Part shown: positions 8,889-16,602 of the stretch, one piece after another | Position numbering within the stretch: position 1 is the first letter of the stretch | Layout: each line of letters starts with the position of its first letter | Assembly (NCBI RefSeq): GCF_029892785.1 | Contig: NZ_JARXXA010000005.1 | Location: 1-64,000, forward strand | Source: Parabacteroides sp. PH5-46 | GTDB taxonomy: Bacteria; Bacteroidota; Bacteroidia; Bacteroidales; Tannerellaceae | Length of the DNA: 64,000 nt | Direction of reading: 5' to 3' | Program-made: the position numbers and the translations under genes | Notes under the pieces: generated by a model | The model's database searches: none | What the model was told of the DNA's origin: nothing | The model's input: the letters and a program-made list of their open reading frames with translations, nothing else

Positions 8889-8935
8889 TATTATTTGGAA
8901 ATAATGACATAATTTCCAAATAATACTTACTTTTG
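8889..8935 (+). promoter_or_regulatory. Inverted repeat and -7 element before rseC-rnf
   Basis: A 14-bp perfect inverted repeat (TATTATTTGGAAAT at 8889-8902, complement at 8912-8925, 9-bp spacer) ends two bases before TACTTTTG (8928-8935), a match to TAnnTTTG. The repeat covers the place where the -33 box should be, so it could be an operator. It lacks a T-run, so termination of the previous gene is less likely. Confidence 0.55.
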
Positions 8936-8965
8936 CCTTGATTTTGCAATGTCGAGATTACAAAC

Positions 8966-9400
8966 ATGAAAGATACAATATGTCATAGCGGGGTAATAGA
9001 GAAAATTAGCGATCATACAGTCTTCGTCAAAATTATACAACAATCAGCCTGTGCAGGATGCCATGCCAAATCAATGTGTATGGCTGCCGACAGTAAAGAT
9101 AAAATCATAGAGATACCTGATACCACAGGTTCTTTCCATGTAAACGAACAAGTTGTTATAAGCGGACAAAGCTCTATGGGGCTTCAGGCTGTTTTCCTGG
9201 CCTTTGTACTTCCCCTATTTCTGATCATCTTTGGTATTGCTTTAACAGTTAACATCTACCAAAGTGAGCTTATTGGCGCACTGACAGGTTTATCAATCTT
9301 GTTATTTTATTATGGAGTGTTATATATTACACGCGATAAACTAAAAAAGAAATTCATTTTCACCCTTAAAAAACAGAAAACTAATTTATCAATAGCATGA
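8966..9400 (+). CDS. rseC: RseC-like SoxR-reducing/Rnf-associated membrane protein
   Basis: A 144-residue inner-membrane protein with a cytoplasmic cysteine cluster (CAGCHAKSMC, about 29-38) and two transmembrane helices (about 74-95 and 100-118), the RseC/MucC layout. In enterobacteria RseC works with the Rsx (Rnf-like) complex to reduce SoxR. Here it leads an rnf operon and overlaps rnfB by four bases, the usual Bacteroidales order, so it probably assists assembly or electron flow of the Rnf complex. Confidence 0.85.
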   Translation: MKDTICHSGVIEKISDHTVFVKIIQQSACAGCHAKSMCMAADSKDKIIEIPDTTGSFHVNEQVVISGQSSMGLQAVFLAFVLPLFLIIFGIALTVNIYQSELIGALTGLSILLFYYGVLYITRDKLKKKFIFTLKKQKTNLSIA

Positions 9401-10254
9401 TTCTAATCGCCATTATTTCCTTAGGAGGAATCGGAGTTGTAGGCGCGGTTCTTTTGTATGCTGCTTCAAAAAAGTTTGAAGTATATGAAGATCCCCGTAT
9501 TGCACAGGTTCAGGATGTTTTACCGGCAGCCAACTGCGGAGGTTGCGGGTATCCCGGATGTTCAGGTTTTGCCGCTGCTTGCGTAAAAGCAGAGTCGTTG
9601 GATAGTTTATTCTGTCCGGTAGGTGGAGCTGATGTGATGAATAATGTAGCCTCCATATTAGGAAAAGAAGCCAGTACTTCCGACCCGATGGTAGCTGTAG
9701 TACGTTGTAATGGAACTTGCGAAGCCCGCCCGCGTACTAACCAATACGATGGAGCCAAAAATTGTGCCATTGCAGCATCCTTGTACGGAGGAGAAACCGG
9801 CTGTTCGTATGGCTGCTTCGGATATGGAGATTGTGTTTCGGCCTGTACGTTTGATGCTATTCATATAAATCCGGAAACACTTCTTCCTGAAGTGATTGAC
9901 GATAAATGTACTGCTTGCGGCGCCTGCGTAAAAGCATGTCCTAAAAACATTATCGAACTGAGGAAAAAAGGACCAAAATCACGCCGTATTTTCGTTAGCT
10001 GTATAAACAAAGACAAAGGAGGTATAGCTAAGAAAGCATGCGACAATGCCTGTATAGGATGTAGTAAATGCCAGAAAGAATGTCCGTTTGAAGCGATAAC
10101 TATCGAAAACAATCTGGCTTATATTGACTACCAGAAATGTCGCTTATGCAGGAAGTGTGTTCCCGTTTGTCCTACCAACGCCATTCACGAACTCAATTTC
10201 CCACCCCGTAAGGAAGCTGTCGAGACTAAAGAAACCCAAGAAGAAACAAAATAA
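9397..10254 (+). CDS. rnfB: Rnf complex ferredoxin-like subunit RnfB
   Basis: A 285-residue iron-sulfur subunit with one N-terminal membrane helix (1-24). A CGGCGYPGC cluster motif (about 47-55) follows, as in RnfB, then several ferredoxin CxxCxxCxxxCP motifs: CTACGACVKACP, CIGCSKCQKECP and CRLCRKCVPVCP, after an upstream CSYGCFGYGDCVSAC. It takes electrons from reduced ferredoxin and passes them through the membrane complex toward NAD+, coupled to Na+ or H+ export. The start codon overlaps the end of rseC (ATGA), suggesting coupled translation. The C-terminal tail is charged and low in complexity. Confidence 0.95.
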   Translation: MILIAIISLGGIGVVGAVLLYAASKKFEVYEDPRIAQVQDVLPAANCGGCGYPGCSGFAAACVKAESLDSLFCPVGGADVMNNVASILGKEASTSDPMVAVVRCNGTCEARPRTNQYDGAKNCAIAASLYGGETGCSYGCFGYGDCVSACTFDAIHINPETLLPEVIDDKCTACGACVKACPKNIIELRKKGPKSRRIFVSCINKDKGGIAKKACDNACIGCSKCQKECPFEAITIENNLAYIDYQKCRLCRKCVPVCPTNAIHELNFPPRKEAVETKETQEETK

Positions 10255-10268
10255 AACAAATCTATAAT

Positions 10269-11600
10269 ATGCTAAGGACATTTCGAATAGGAGGCATACA
10301 TCCACCTGAAAACAAACTGTCTGCAGGAAAGAAAATCACGCCTCTTGCTATACCGGAGCAGGTAATTATCCCCTTGAGCCAACATATCGGAGCGCCCGCT
10401 CAGGCAGTGGTAAAAAAGGGAGACGTTGTGAAGGTAGGTACCCTAATCGGTAAATCCGGTGGTTTTGTATCTGCCAATATCCACTCTTCCGTATCCGGCA
10501 AAGTAAACAAGATTGATAATGCCATAGATGCCAGCGGATACAAACGTTCGGCCATCTATATCGACGTAGAAGGTGACGAATGGGAAGAATCCATTGATCG
10601 TAGCAACCAACTGGCAAAAACCTGTGCCCTTTCTGCCAAAGAAATTATCGACAAAATAACAGAAGCCGGTATCGTAGGCATGGGAGGTGCCACATTCCCT
10701 ACGCAAGTAAAGCTAATGCCCCCTCCCGGAAATAAAGCAGAAGTATTAATCATCAATGCTGCCGAATGCGAGCCCTACCTTACTTCAGACCACTCCCTGA
10801 TGATGGAAAAAGGAGAAGAGACTCTTTGCGGTATTTCTATCCTGATGAAAGCGATTGAAGTTGACAAGGCTGTTATTGGCATTGAAAAGAATAAACCCGA
10901 CGCTATCAGCCATTTTGAAAATCTGGCAAAAGAGTATAAAGGTATCGAAGTTATGCCTTTAAAATCAAGATATCCGCAAGGTGGTGAAAAGCAATTGATT
11001 GATGCCGTTATTCGCCGTCAGGTGAAAAGCGGATCACTCCCCATATCTGTAGGAGCTGTTGTGCAGAACGTAGGAACAGCCTATGCCGTATACGAAGCTG
11101 TACAAAAGAACAAACCTTTGATTGAACGGGTAGTCACTGTTACCGGAAAAAACGTATCCAACGCGTCTAACCTGTTAGTTCGCATTGGTACTCCTATCAG
11201 TAAGTTGATTGATGCAGCCGGTGGATTACCAGTAAACACCGGAAAGATCATCGGTGGAGGTCCCATGATGGGGAAAGCACTTATCAGTACGGAAGTCCCG
11301 GTAACAAAAGGTAGTTCAGGAATACTACTCCTGTCTGAGGCTGAAGCTGTGCGCAAACCAATGTACAACTGCATCCGCTGTGCCAAGTGTGTAAACGTAT
11401 GTCCGATGGGATTAAACCCTACCTTATTAATGGATGCGACAGAATTCTCCAACTGGGAATTGGCTGAGAAAAATAATATTGTAGACTGTATCGAATGTGG
11501 TTCATGCAGTTATACTTGTCCGGCCAACCGCGTCCTGTTGGATTATATTCGTTTGGGTAAAGGAAAAGTAATGGGTATCATACGTGCCAGAAAGTCTTAA
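10269..11600 (+). CDS. rnfC: Rnf complex NADH-binding subunit RnfC
   Basis: A 443-residue peripheral subunit that binds FMN and NADH and carries two [4Fe-4S] clusters. An N-terminal barrel-sandwich region (about 1-120), a Rossmann-like flavin/NADH-binding domain with GMGGATFPTQVK (about 138-149), and C-terminal cluster motifs CIRCAKCVNVCP (about 368) and CIECGSCSYTCP (about 407) are visible. In the complex it is the site of electron exchange with NAD(H). It lies 14 bp after rnfB and 12 bp before rnfD. Length is normal for the short Bacteroidales form, without the long Ala/Lys-rich tail of Escherichia coli RsxC. Confidence 0.95.
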   Translation: MLRTFRIGGIHPPENKLSAGKKITPLAIPEQVIIPLSQHIGAPAQAVVKKGDVVKVGTLIGKSGGFVSANIHSSVSGKVNKIDNAIDASGYKRSAIYIDVEGDEWEESIDRSNQLAKTCALSAKEIIDKITEAGIVGMGGATFPTQVKLMPPPGNKAEVLIINAAECEPYLTSDHSLMMEKGEETLCGISILMKAIEVDKAVIGIEKNKPDAISHFENLAKEYKGIEVMPLKSRYPQGGEKQLIDAVIRRQVKSGSLPISVGAVVQNVGTAYAVYEAVQKNKPLIERVVTVTGKNVSNASNLLVRIGTPISKLIDAAGGLPVNTGKIIGGGPMMGKALISTEVPVTKGSSGILLLSEAEAVRKPMYNCIRCAKCVNVCPMGLNPTLLMDATEFSNWELAEKNNIVDCIECGSCSYTCPANRVLLDYIRLGKGKVMGIIRARKS

Positions 11601-11612
11601 AAACAGCTCTAT

Positions 11613-12572
11613 ATGGAAAATAAATTAATTATATCTCCTTCGCCTCACATACACGGGGGCGATAGTATAAGCAAAAATATGTATGGCGTGCTGATCGCCC
11701 TCGTTCCAGCCTTTCTGGTATCTTTGTACTACTTTGGGCTGGGAGCCTTGATTGTCACTGCCGTATCGGTGCTATCCTGTGTGATCATCGAATATCTTAT
11801 TCAAAAATTCCTGCGCAAGCAAGAGCCTACGATCTGGGATGGGTCAGCCATTCTCACAGGTGTTCTTCTAGCGTTTAACCTTCCGTCTAATCTTCCTGTA
11901 TGGATTGTTATTATCGGTGCATTAGCGGCTATTGGTATCGGAAAAATGCCTTTTGGCGGATTAGGTTCCAACATCTTTAACCCAGCACTGATCGGGCGTG
12001 TTTTCCTGCTGATCTCTTTTCCGGCTCAAATGACTACCTGGCCGGTTCCGGAAGCTCTGTCTACGCACTACATGGATGCCGAAACAGGTGCCACCGTTCT
12101 TTCCCTGATAAAAGGGGGAACAAACAATCTGCCCTCGTATGCCGACATGGCATTGGGTAACATGGGAGGAAGCCTTGGCGAGGTAAGTGCTATTGCTCTT
12201 TTATTAGGCTTAGTATATATGTTGGTACGGAAGATTATTACCTGGCATATTCCAGTTGCTATCATTGGTACAGTTGCCATATTCACCGGTATTATGCACG
12301 GAGTAGCTCCATATACGTACGCCAATCCGGCGGTACATCTGCTATCCGGCGGTTTGTTACTGGGAGCCATCTTTATGGCGACTGATTATGTGACTTCGCC
12401 CATGAGTAAAGCAGGAATGATCGTGTATGGCATAGGGATAGGAGTACTAACAACTGTTATCCGCCTGTTTGGTTCATATCCGGAAGGTGTATCATTTGCC
12501 ATCATTATAATGAATGCTCTTACGCCCCTTATCAACAGTTATATCAAACCTAAACACTTCGGAGGGAAATAA
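11613..12572 (+). CDS. rnfD: Rnf complex membrane subunit RnfD
   Basis: A 319-residue integral membrane protein with about nine or ten hydrophobic helices. The motif TGATVLS (about residue 155) carries the Thr that in RnfD/NqrB proteins holds covalent FMN. It forms part of the ion path. It is followed two bases later by rnfG. All neighbours are rnf genes in the order B-C-D-G-E-A. Confidence 0.94.
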   Translation: MENKLIISPSPHIHGGDSISKNMYGVLIALVPAFLVSLYYFGLGALIVTAVSVLSCVIIEYLIQKFLRKQEPTIWDGSAILTGVLLAFNLPSNLPVWIVIIGALAAIGIGKMPFGGLGSNIFNPALIGRVFLLISFPAQMTTWPVPEALSTHYMDAETGATVLSLIKGGTNNLPSYADMALGNMGGSLGEVSAIALLLGLVYMLVRKIITWHIPVAIIGTVAIFTGIMHGVAPYTYANPAVHLLSGGLLLGAIFMATDYVTSPMSKAGMIVYGIGIGVLTTVIRLFGSYPEGVSFAIIIMNALTPLINSYIKPKHFGGK

Positions 12573-12574
12573 GC

Positions 12575-13231
12575 ATGGAAAAATTAAGATCAACATTACC
12601 CAATATGCTCCTTTCACTGACCATTATATGTGTGTCTGCCGGAGCTATCCTGGCCGGAGTGAATATGTATACTTCCGGTCCTATCGCCCTCTCTAAAGCG
12701 GCTGCTTTGGAAGCGGCAGTAAAAGAAGTAACTCCCGCATTTGACAACAACCCTATAAATGAATGTTATAAAGCTGTTACCTCAGATGGCGACTCCCTAC
12801 TGATTTATCCGGCTATAAAGGACGGGAAACCGGTTGGCGTTGCTGTAGAAAGTAATACAAAAAACGGGTTTAGCGGAGAGATTAGAGTGATTGTAGGCTT
12901 TGACACAGAAGGAAAGATTATCAATTACTCGGTACTCCAACATGCTGAAACACCCGGACTGGGCTCTAAAATGCAAGAGTGGTTCAAAACGGATAAAAAC
13001 AACCAGAGCGTAATTGGCCGCTCACTTGCTTCAGGCAATCTGCAAGTAAGTAAAGACGGCGGAGAGATTGATGCCATTACAGCGTCAACTATTACCAGCC
13101 GGGCATTTCTGAATGCTATCAACAGAGCATATAGCGCGTACAAAGGAACAGACAGCAGTACAGGTGCTACCGAATCAGCACCCGAAGCAACTACCTCATC
13201 AGAAACAAAGGAAGGAGGCAACCATGAGTAA
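12575..13231 (+). CDS. rnfG: Rnf complex FMN-bearing subunit RnfG
   Basis: A 218-residue subunit with one N-terminal membrane helix (about 9-30) and a periplasmic FMN-binding domain. The DAITASTIT motif (about 169-177) matches the S(T)GATxT site where FMN is joined to Thr through phosphate. GLGSKMQEW and HAETPG, also typical of RnfG/NqrC, are present. The C-terminal 25 residues are a Ser/Thr/Glu-rich tail whose coding DNA overlaps the start of rnfE by eight bases. Confidence 0.94.
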   Translation: MEKLRSTLPNMLLSLTIICVSAGAILAGVNMYTSGPIALSKAAALEAAVKEVTPAFDNNPINECYKAVTSDGDSLLIYPAIKDGKPVGVAVESNTKNGFSGEIRVIVGFDTEGKIINYSVLQHAETPGLGSKMQEWFKTDKNNQSVIGRSLASGNLQVSKDGGEIDAITASTITSRAFLNAINRAYSAYKGTDSSTGATESAPEATTSSETKEGGNHE

Positions 13232-13808
13232 GATAAAAGTATTGACAAACGGTATCATTAAAGAAAACCCAATCTTCGTATTATTGCTGGGAATGTGTCC
13301 TACATTGGGGACTACTTCTTCTGCCATCAACGGACTGGGTATGGGACTGGCTACAACCTTTGTGCTGGTATGTTCTAATATTGCTATTTCAGCCCTAAAG
13401 AATCTGATTCCCGATCAGGTGCGTATTCCGGGGTATATCGTTGTGATTGCCACTTTCGTTACGGTTGTCCAGATGTGTATGGAAGCGTTTGTCCCGGCAT
13501 TGTATGCCAGTCTGGGATTATTCATTCCGTTGATTGTTGTAAACTGTATTGTATTGGGACGTGCAGAGGCTTTTGCCGCTAAAAACGGCATTATCGCTTC
13601 TTCCTTTGACGGCTTGGGAATGGGATTAGGCTTTACTCTGGCGCTCACCTTGCTGGGTACTGTCCGCGAATTACTGGGTACCGGTAAATTCTTCGGATTG
13701 ACAATCATGCCGGAAGAATACGGTTCACTGATCTTCGTATTAGCCCCCGGAGCTTTTATTGCCTTGGGATTCCTCATCGCTCTTGTAAACAAACTACGTA
13801 AAGCCTGA
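13224..13808 (+). CDS. rnfE: Rnf complex membrane subunit RnfE
   Basis: A 194-residue integral membrane protein with six hydrophobic helices. It begins MSKIKVLTNGIIKENP and contains LGMCPTLGTTSSAING and a later VNCIVLGRAEAFA; RnfE/RnfA pairs share such motifs and coordinate an intramembrane iron-sulfur cluster through their Cys. I chose ATG 13224 over an upstream in-frame ATG at 13113 because homologues begin here, GGAGG lies 9 bp upstream, and the earlier start would overlap rnfG by 119 bases. Confidence 0.93.
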   Translation: MSKIKVLTNGIIKENPIFVLLLGMCPTLGTTSSAINGLGMGLATTFVLVCSNIAISALKNLIPDQVRIPGYIVVIATFVTVVQMCMEAFVPALYASLGLFIPLIVVNCIVLGRAEAFAAKNGIIASSFDGLGMGLGFTLALTLLGTVRELLGTGKFFGLTIMPEEYGSLIFVLAPGAFIALGFLIALVNKLRKA

Positions 13809-13822
13809 AAATACTTCATATT

Positions 13823-14395
13823 ATGGAATATATATTAATCTTTATAGCTGCGGTTTTCGTTAATAACATTGTATTAGCGCAATTCCTGGGTATCTGTCCT
13901 TTTTTAGGTGTATCCAAAAAAGTAGAAACAGCTGTAGGCATGGGAGCCGCCGTTACCTTTGTACTTACTATCGCTACAATTGTAACCTTCCTTGTTCAGA
14001 AATACGTATTGGATGCTTTCGGCCTTGGTTTTATGCAGACCATTACGTTTATTCTTATTATCGCGGCATTGGTGCAAATGGTAGAAATTGTATTAAAGAA
14101 GGTATCCCCTGCCCTATACCAAGCGTTGGGTGTATTTCTTCCGCTGATTACCACCAACTGCTGCATTCTCGGGGTAGCCATTCTTGTTATCCAAAAAGAT
14201 TATAATTTGTTACAGGCAATCGTATATGCAGTGTCTACAGCCATTGGATTTGCCCTAGCTTTGATTATCTTTGCAGGTATCCGAGAACAACTCGCTATGA
14301 CGCGTATACCGGAAGGAATGAAAGGAACGCCAATCGCATTGATTACAGCCGGACTGCTGGCCATGGCCTTTATGGGTTTCTCGGGAATTGTATAA
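13823..14395 (+). CDS. rnfA: Rnf complex membrane subunit RnfA
   Basis: A 190-residue integral membrane protein with six helices and the RnfA hallmarks VNNIVLAQFLGICPFLGVSKK (Cys near residue 25) and TNCCILGVAI (about 112). It is paralogous to RnfE in inverted membrane topology. It closes the rnf gene set: all six subunits A, B, C, D, E and G are present and intact, so the operon should make a working ferredoxin:NAD+ oxidoreductase ion pump. galE follows after 20 bp. Confidence 0.94.
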   Translation: MEYILIFIAAVFVNNIVLAQFLGICPFLGVSKKVETAVGMGAAVTFVLTIATIVTFLVQKYVLDAFGLGFMQTITFILIIAALVQMVEIVLKKVSPALYQALGVFLPLITTNCCILGVAILVIQKDYNLLQAIVYAVSTAIGFALALIIFAGIREQLAMTRIPEGMKGTPIALITAGLLAMAFMGFSGIV

Positions 14396-14415
14396 CCTGA
14401 CATTAAAAAGGGAAA

Positions 14416-15450
14416 ATGAAGAAAAAAATCTTAGTAACGGGAGGAACCGGATACATCGGTTCGCACACGGTAGTAGAACTCCAGGCTGCAGGCTATGAAG
14501 TAGTAATTGTAGATAATTTATCCAATTCCAATAAGGATGTGATAGACGGTATAGAGAAAATATCCGGTATCCGCCCTATATTCTATGAAATGGATTGTAA
14601 CGACAAAATCGGTTTACAAAATATATTTGTAGAACATAAAGGAATCAAAGGAATCATTCACTTTGCAGCCAGTAAAGCCGTAGGTGAATCGGTTCATAAG
14701 CCTTTGGAATACTATCGTAACAATATCGTTACATTACTCAATCTTTTGGAAATTATGCCCGAATACAATGTAGAAGGAATTGTGTTCTCTTCTTCTTGTA
14801 CGGTTTACGGACAGCCCGACATTCTTCCTGTAACAGAAGATGCTCCTATCAAGCCAGCATTATCTCCTTATGGGAATACCAAGCAGATAAACGAAGAAAT
14901 TATCCGTGACGCGATCTATGCCGGATTACCTTTCAAAAGTATTATTCTTCGTTACTTCAACCCGATAGGTGCTCATCCAAGTGCAGAGATCGGCGAGTTA
15001 CCCAACGGTGTACCTCAGAACCTGGTTCCTTTTGTAACGCAAACGGCTATGGGTATCCGCCAGGAGCTAAGCGTTTTCGGCGATGATTATGATACTCCCG
15101 ACGGCTCATGTATCCGTGACTACATAAATGTAGTAGACTTAGCCAAAGCGCATGTGATAGCTATCAACCGTATGCTGGAAAACAAATCAAAAGACAATAT
15201 GGAGATATTCAATCTCGGTACCGGACGTGGCGTATCTGTTCTCGAACTGATCCAAGCCTTTGAGAAAGGAACAGGCGTAAAAGTCCCCTACAAGATTGTA
15301 GCACGCCGCGAAGGGGATATAGAAAAAGTCTGGGCAAACCCCGAACATGCCAACAATGTATTAGGCTGGACAGCCAAAGAAACGGTAGAAGACACCCTAA
15401 TCACTGCCTGGAACTGGCAACTGAAACTCCGCGAACGCGGTATACAATAA
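14416..15450 (+). CDS. galE: UDP-glucose 4-epimerase
   Basis: A 344-residue cytoplasmic short-chain dehydrogenase-family enzyme that interconverts UDP-glucose and UDP-galactose with bound NAD. The NAD-binding GGTGYIGSH (8-16), the SSSCTVYG strand with the active Ser/Thr pair (about 127-134), and the catalytic YGNTK (Tyr and Lys spaced by three, about 155-159) are all present. Length matches GalE. It is the last gene of the rseC-rnf run, 20 bp after rnfA, and ends at a strong terminator, so it may be read with the rnf genes. Confidence 0.92.
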   Translation: MKKKILVTGGTGYIGSHTVVELQAAGYEVVIVDNLSNSNKDVIDGIEKISGIRPIFYEMDCNDKIGLQNIFVEHKGIKGIIHFAASKAVGESVHKPLEYYRNNIVTLLNLLEIMPEYNVEGIVFSSSCTVYGQPDILPVTEDAPIKPALSPYGNTKQINEEIIRDAIYAGLPFKSIILRYFNPIGAHPSAEIGELPNGVPQNLVPFVTQTAMGIRQELSVFGDDYDTPDGSCIRDYINVVDLAKAHVIAINRMLENKSKDNMEIFNLGTGRGVSVLELIQAFEKGTGVKVPYKIVARREGDIEKVWANPEHANNVLGWTAKETVEDTLITAWNWQLKLRERGIQ

Positions 15451-15492
15451 AACAGGAAGCGTCTCAATACAAAACGAAACCTGTCTGATAAA

Positions 15493-15535
15493 AAATAACT
15501 CCCGTCTGAAATAAAATCAGACGGGAGTTATTTTT
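15493..15535. terminator. Bidirectional terminator between galE and the HAD gene
   Basis: A perfect 17-bp stem (AAATAACTCCCGTCTGA and its complement) with a 7-nt loop and A/T tracts at both ends. The TAA stop of the minus-strand HAD gene lies at its right edge. Confidence 0.9.
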
Positions 15536-16166
15536 ATCGGGTCTCCTGAAGGATTTTATCGATTGGATTTCGCCAGTCTTCACCGTTTAGCGGTTGATAA
15601 GTATACATGCCTAATGATTTTCCAACTTCAATGTTCTTGGCTCCATCGTCAACAAACAAAGTTTCCGAAGGCAGCATTCCGCTGTCTTTTATCATATATT
15701 CAAATATTCTTGAGCTTGGTTTCGTAACACCTACTTCATAAGAGGTGTACATCTTGTCGAAATAATCATTTATCGGGCGTCCGGCTTCCGAGAATTTGTT
15801 GGTTCGTGCCCATTGCTCCTGAATGATAGGGTTCGTATTGCTTAGCAAATAAACCTTGTACTTTTCTCGTAATTGGGTGATGAAATCCAGTTTATATTGA
15901 GGTACGTCTACCACAAATCCCAGCCATGCCCAAGCGATCTGCTCAAAAGTCAAGTCTTTTCCGGCATGCGCCCTCAACTTCTCACAAAACTCTTCTACAC
16001 TAATCTTCCCGTCTTCTATCTCCAGGAAGATACCTTTTTGCTCATATGCGTCCAGTAGTTCGTCCGCATCTTTTACACCTATTTCTTTAAAACGACGGAT
16101 AGGTTCCTGACTGTCGAGGTCTATAATCACACCTCCCAAGTCAAACACAACATTCTTTATTGCCAT
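15534..16166 (-). CDS. HAD-superfamily phosphatase (YihX-like)
   Basis: A 210-residue cytoplasmic hydrolase. Motif I is FDLGGVIID (D9 nucleophile), where the usual second Asp of DxD is Gly, as in the YihX branch. Motif II is LLSNTN (about 113), motif III the Lys in VTKPSSRIF (about 148), and motif IV FVDDGAKNIE (about 172). A helical cap (about 18-90) marks subclass I. YihX in Escherichia coli removes phosphate from glucose 1-phosphate; that substrate would fit a neighbour of galE, but specificity cannot be read from sequence. Gene is single and convergent with galE. Confidence 0.82.
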   Translation of the reverse strand: MAIKNVVFDLGGVIIDLDSQEPIRRFKEIGVKDADELLDAYEQKGIFLEIEDGKISVEEFCEKLRAHAGKDLTFEQIAWAWLGFVVDVPQYKLDFITQLREKYKVYLLSNTNPIIQEQWARTNKFSEAGRPINDYFDKMYTSYEVGVTKPSSRIFEYMIKDSGMLPSETLFVDDGAKNIEVGKSLGMYTYQPLNGEDWRNPIDKILQETR

Positions 16167-16602
16167 AATTTGATTATTATTCGGGCATAAAGGTACGAAA
16201 TTAAAGAGAGGTGTGTCAGAAGGTAGACCATTATTTCAATGACCCACATTGCATTTGAAAGCAAACATCAGCTATCACATTCTCAAATTTATTATTTTTA
16301 CGCATATTTGTGCAATTTTACCATTATTATTTATGCAATTAGAAATATTCACATCCTTTTTTTATATATTTGCTCAATATTTCTATTTCGAAAAAGTATA
16401 ATAATTAGAGACTAACTAAAAAAGGATAAGGTATATGACCGATAAAAATGAGCCCTCAATATTAACAGGAAGTTAAACCTGTATTATTTATTGCACTTTC
16501 AACAAAAGCTTCTTAAATGTGTTTTACTTCTATTGGGAAAGAAGAAAATCCCATTATTGAAGCATATCTTTTTATTCCAAACTAATCTATATAAAATGTA
16601 AT
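16167..16602. other. Intergenic region upstream of the giant secreted protein gene
   Basis: An AT-rich stretch of 436 bp without a credible ORF. A -7 element TATATTTG lies at 16365-16372, which would leave a leader of about 220 nt before the ATG at 16603. Inside the leader is a small hairpin (ACAGG at 16465-16469 with CCTGT at 16478-16482). No clear -33 box or riboswitch fold was recognised. Confidence 0.4.
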
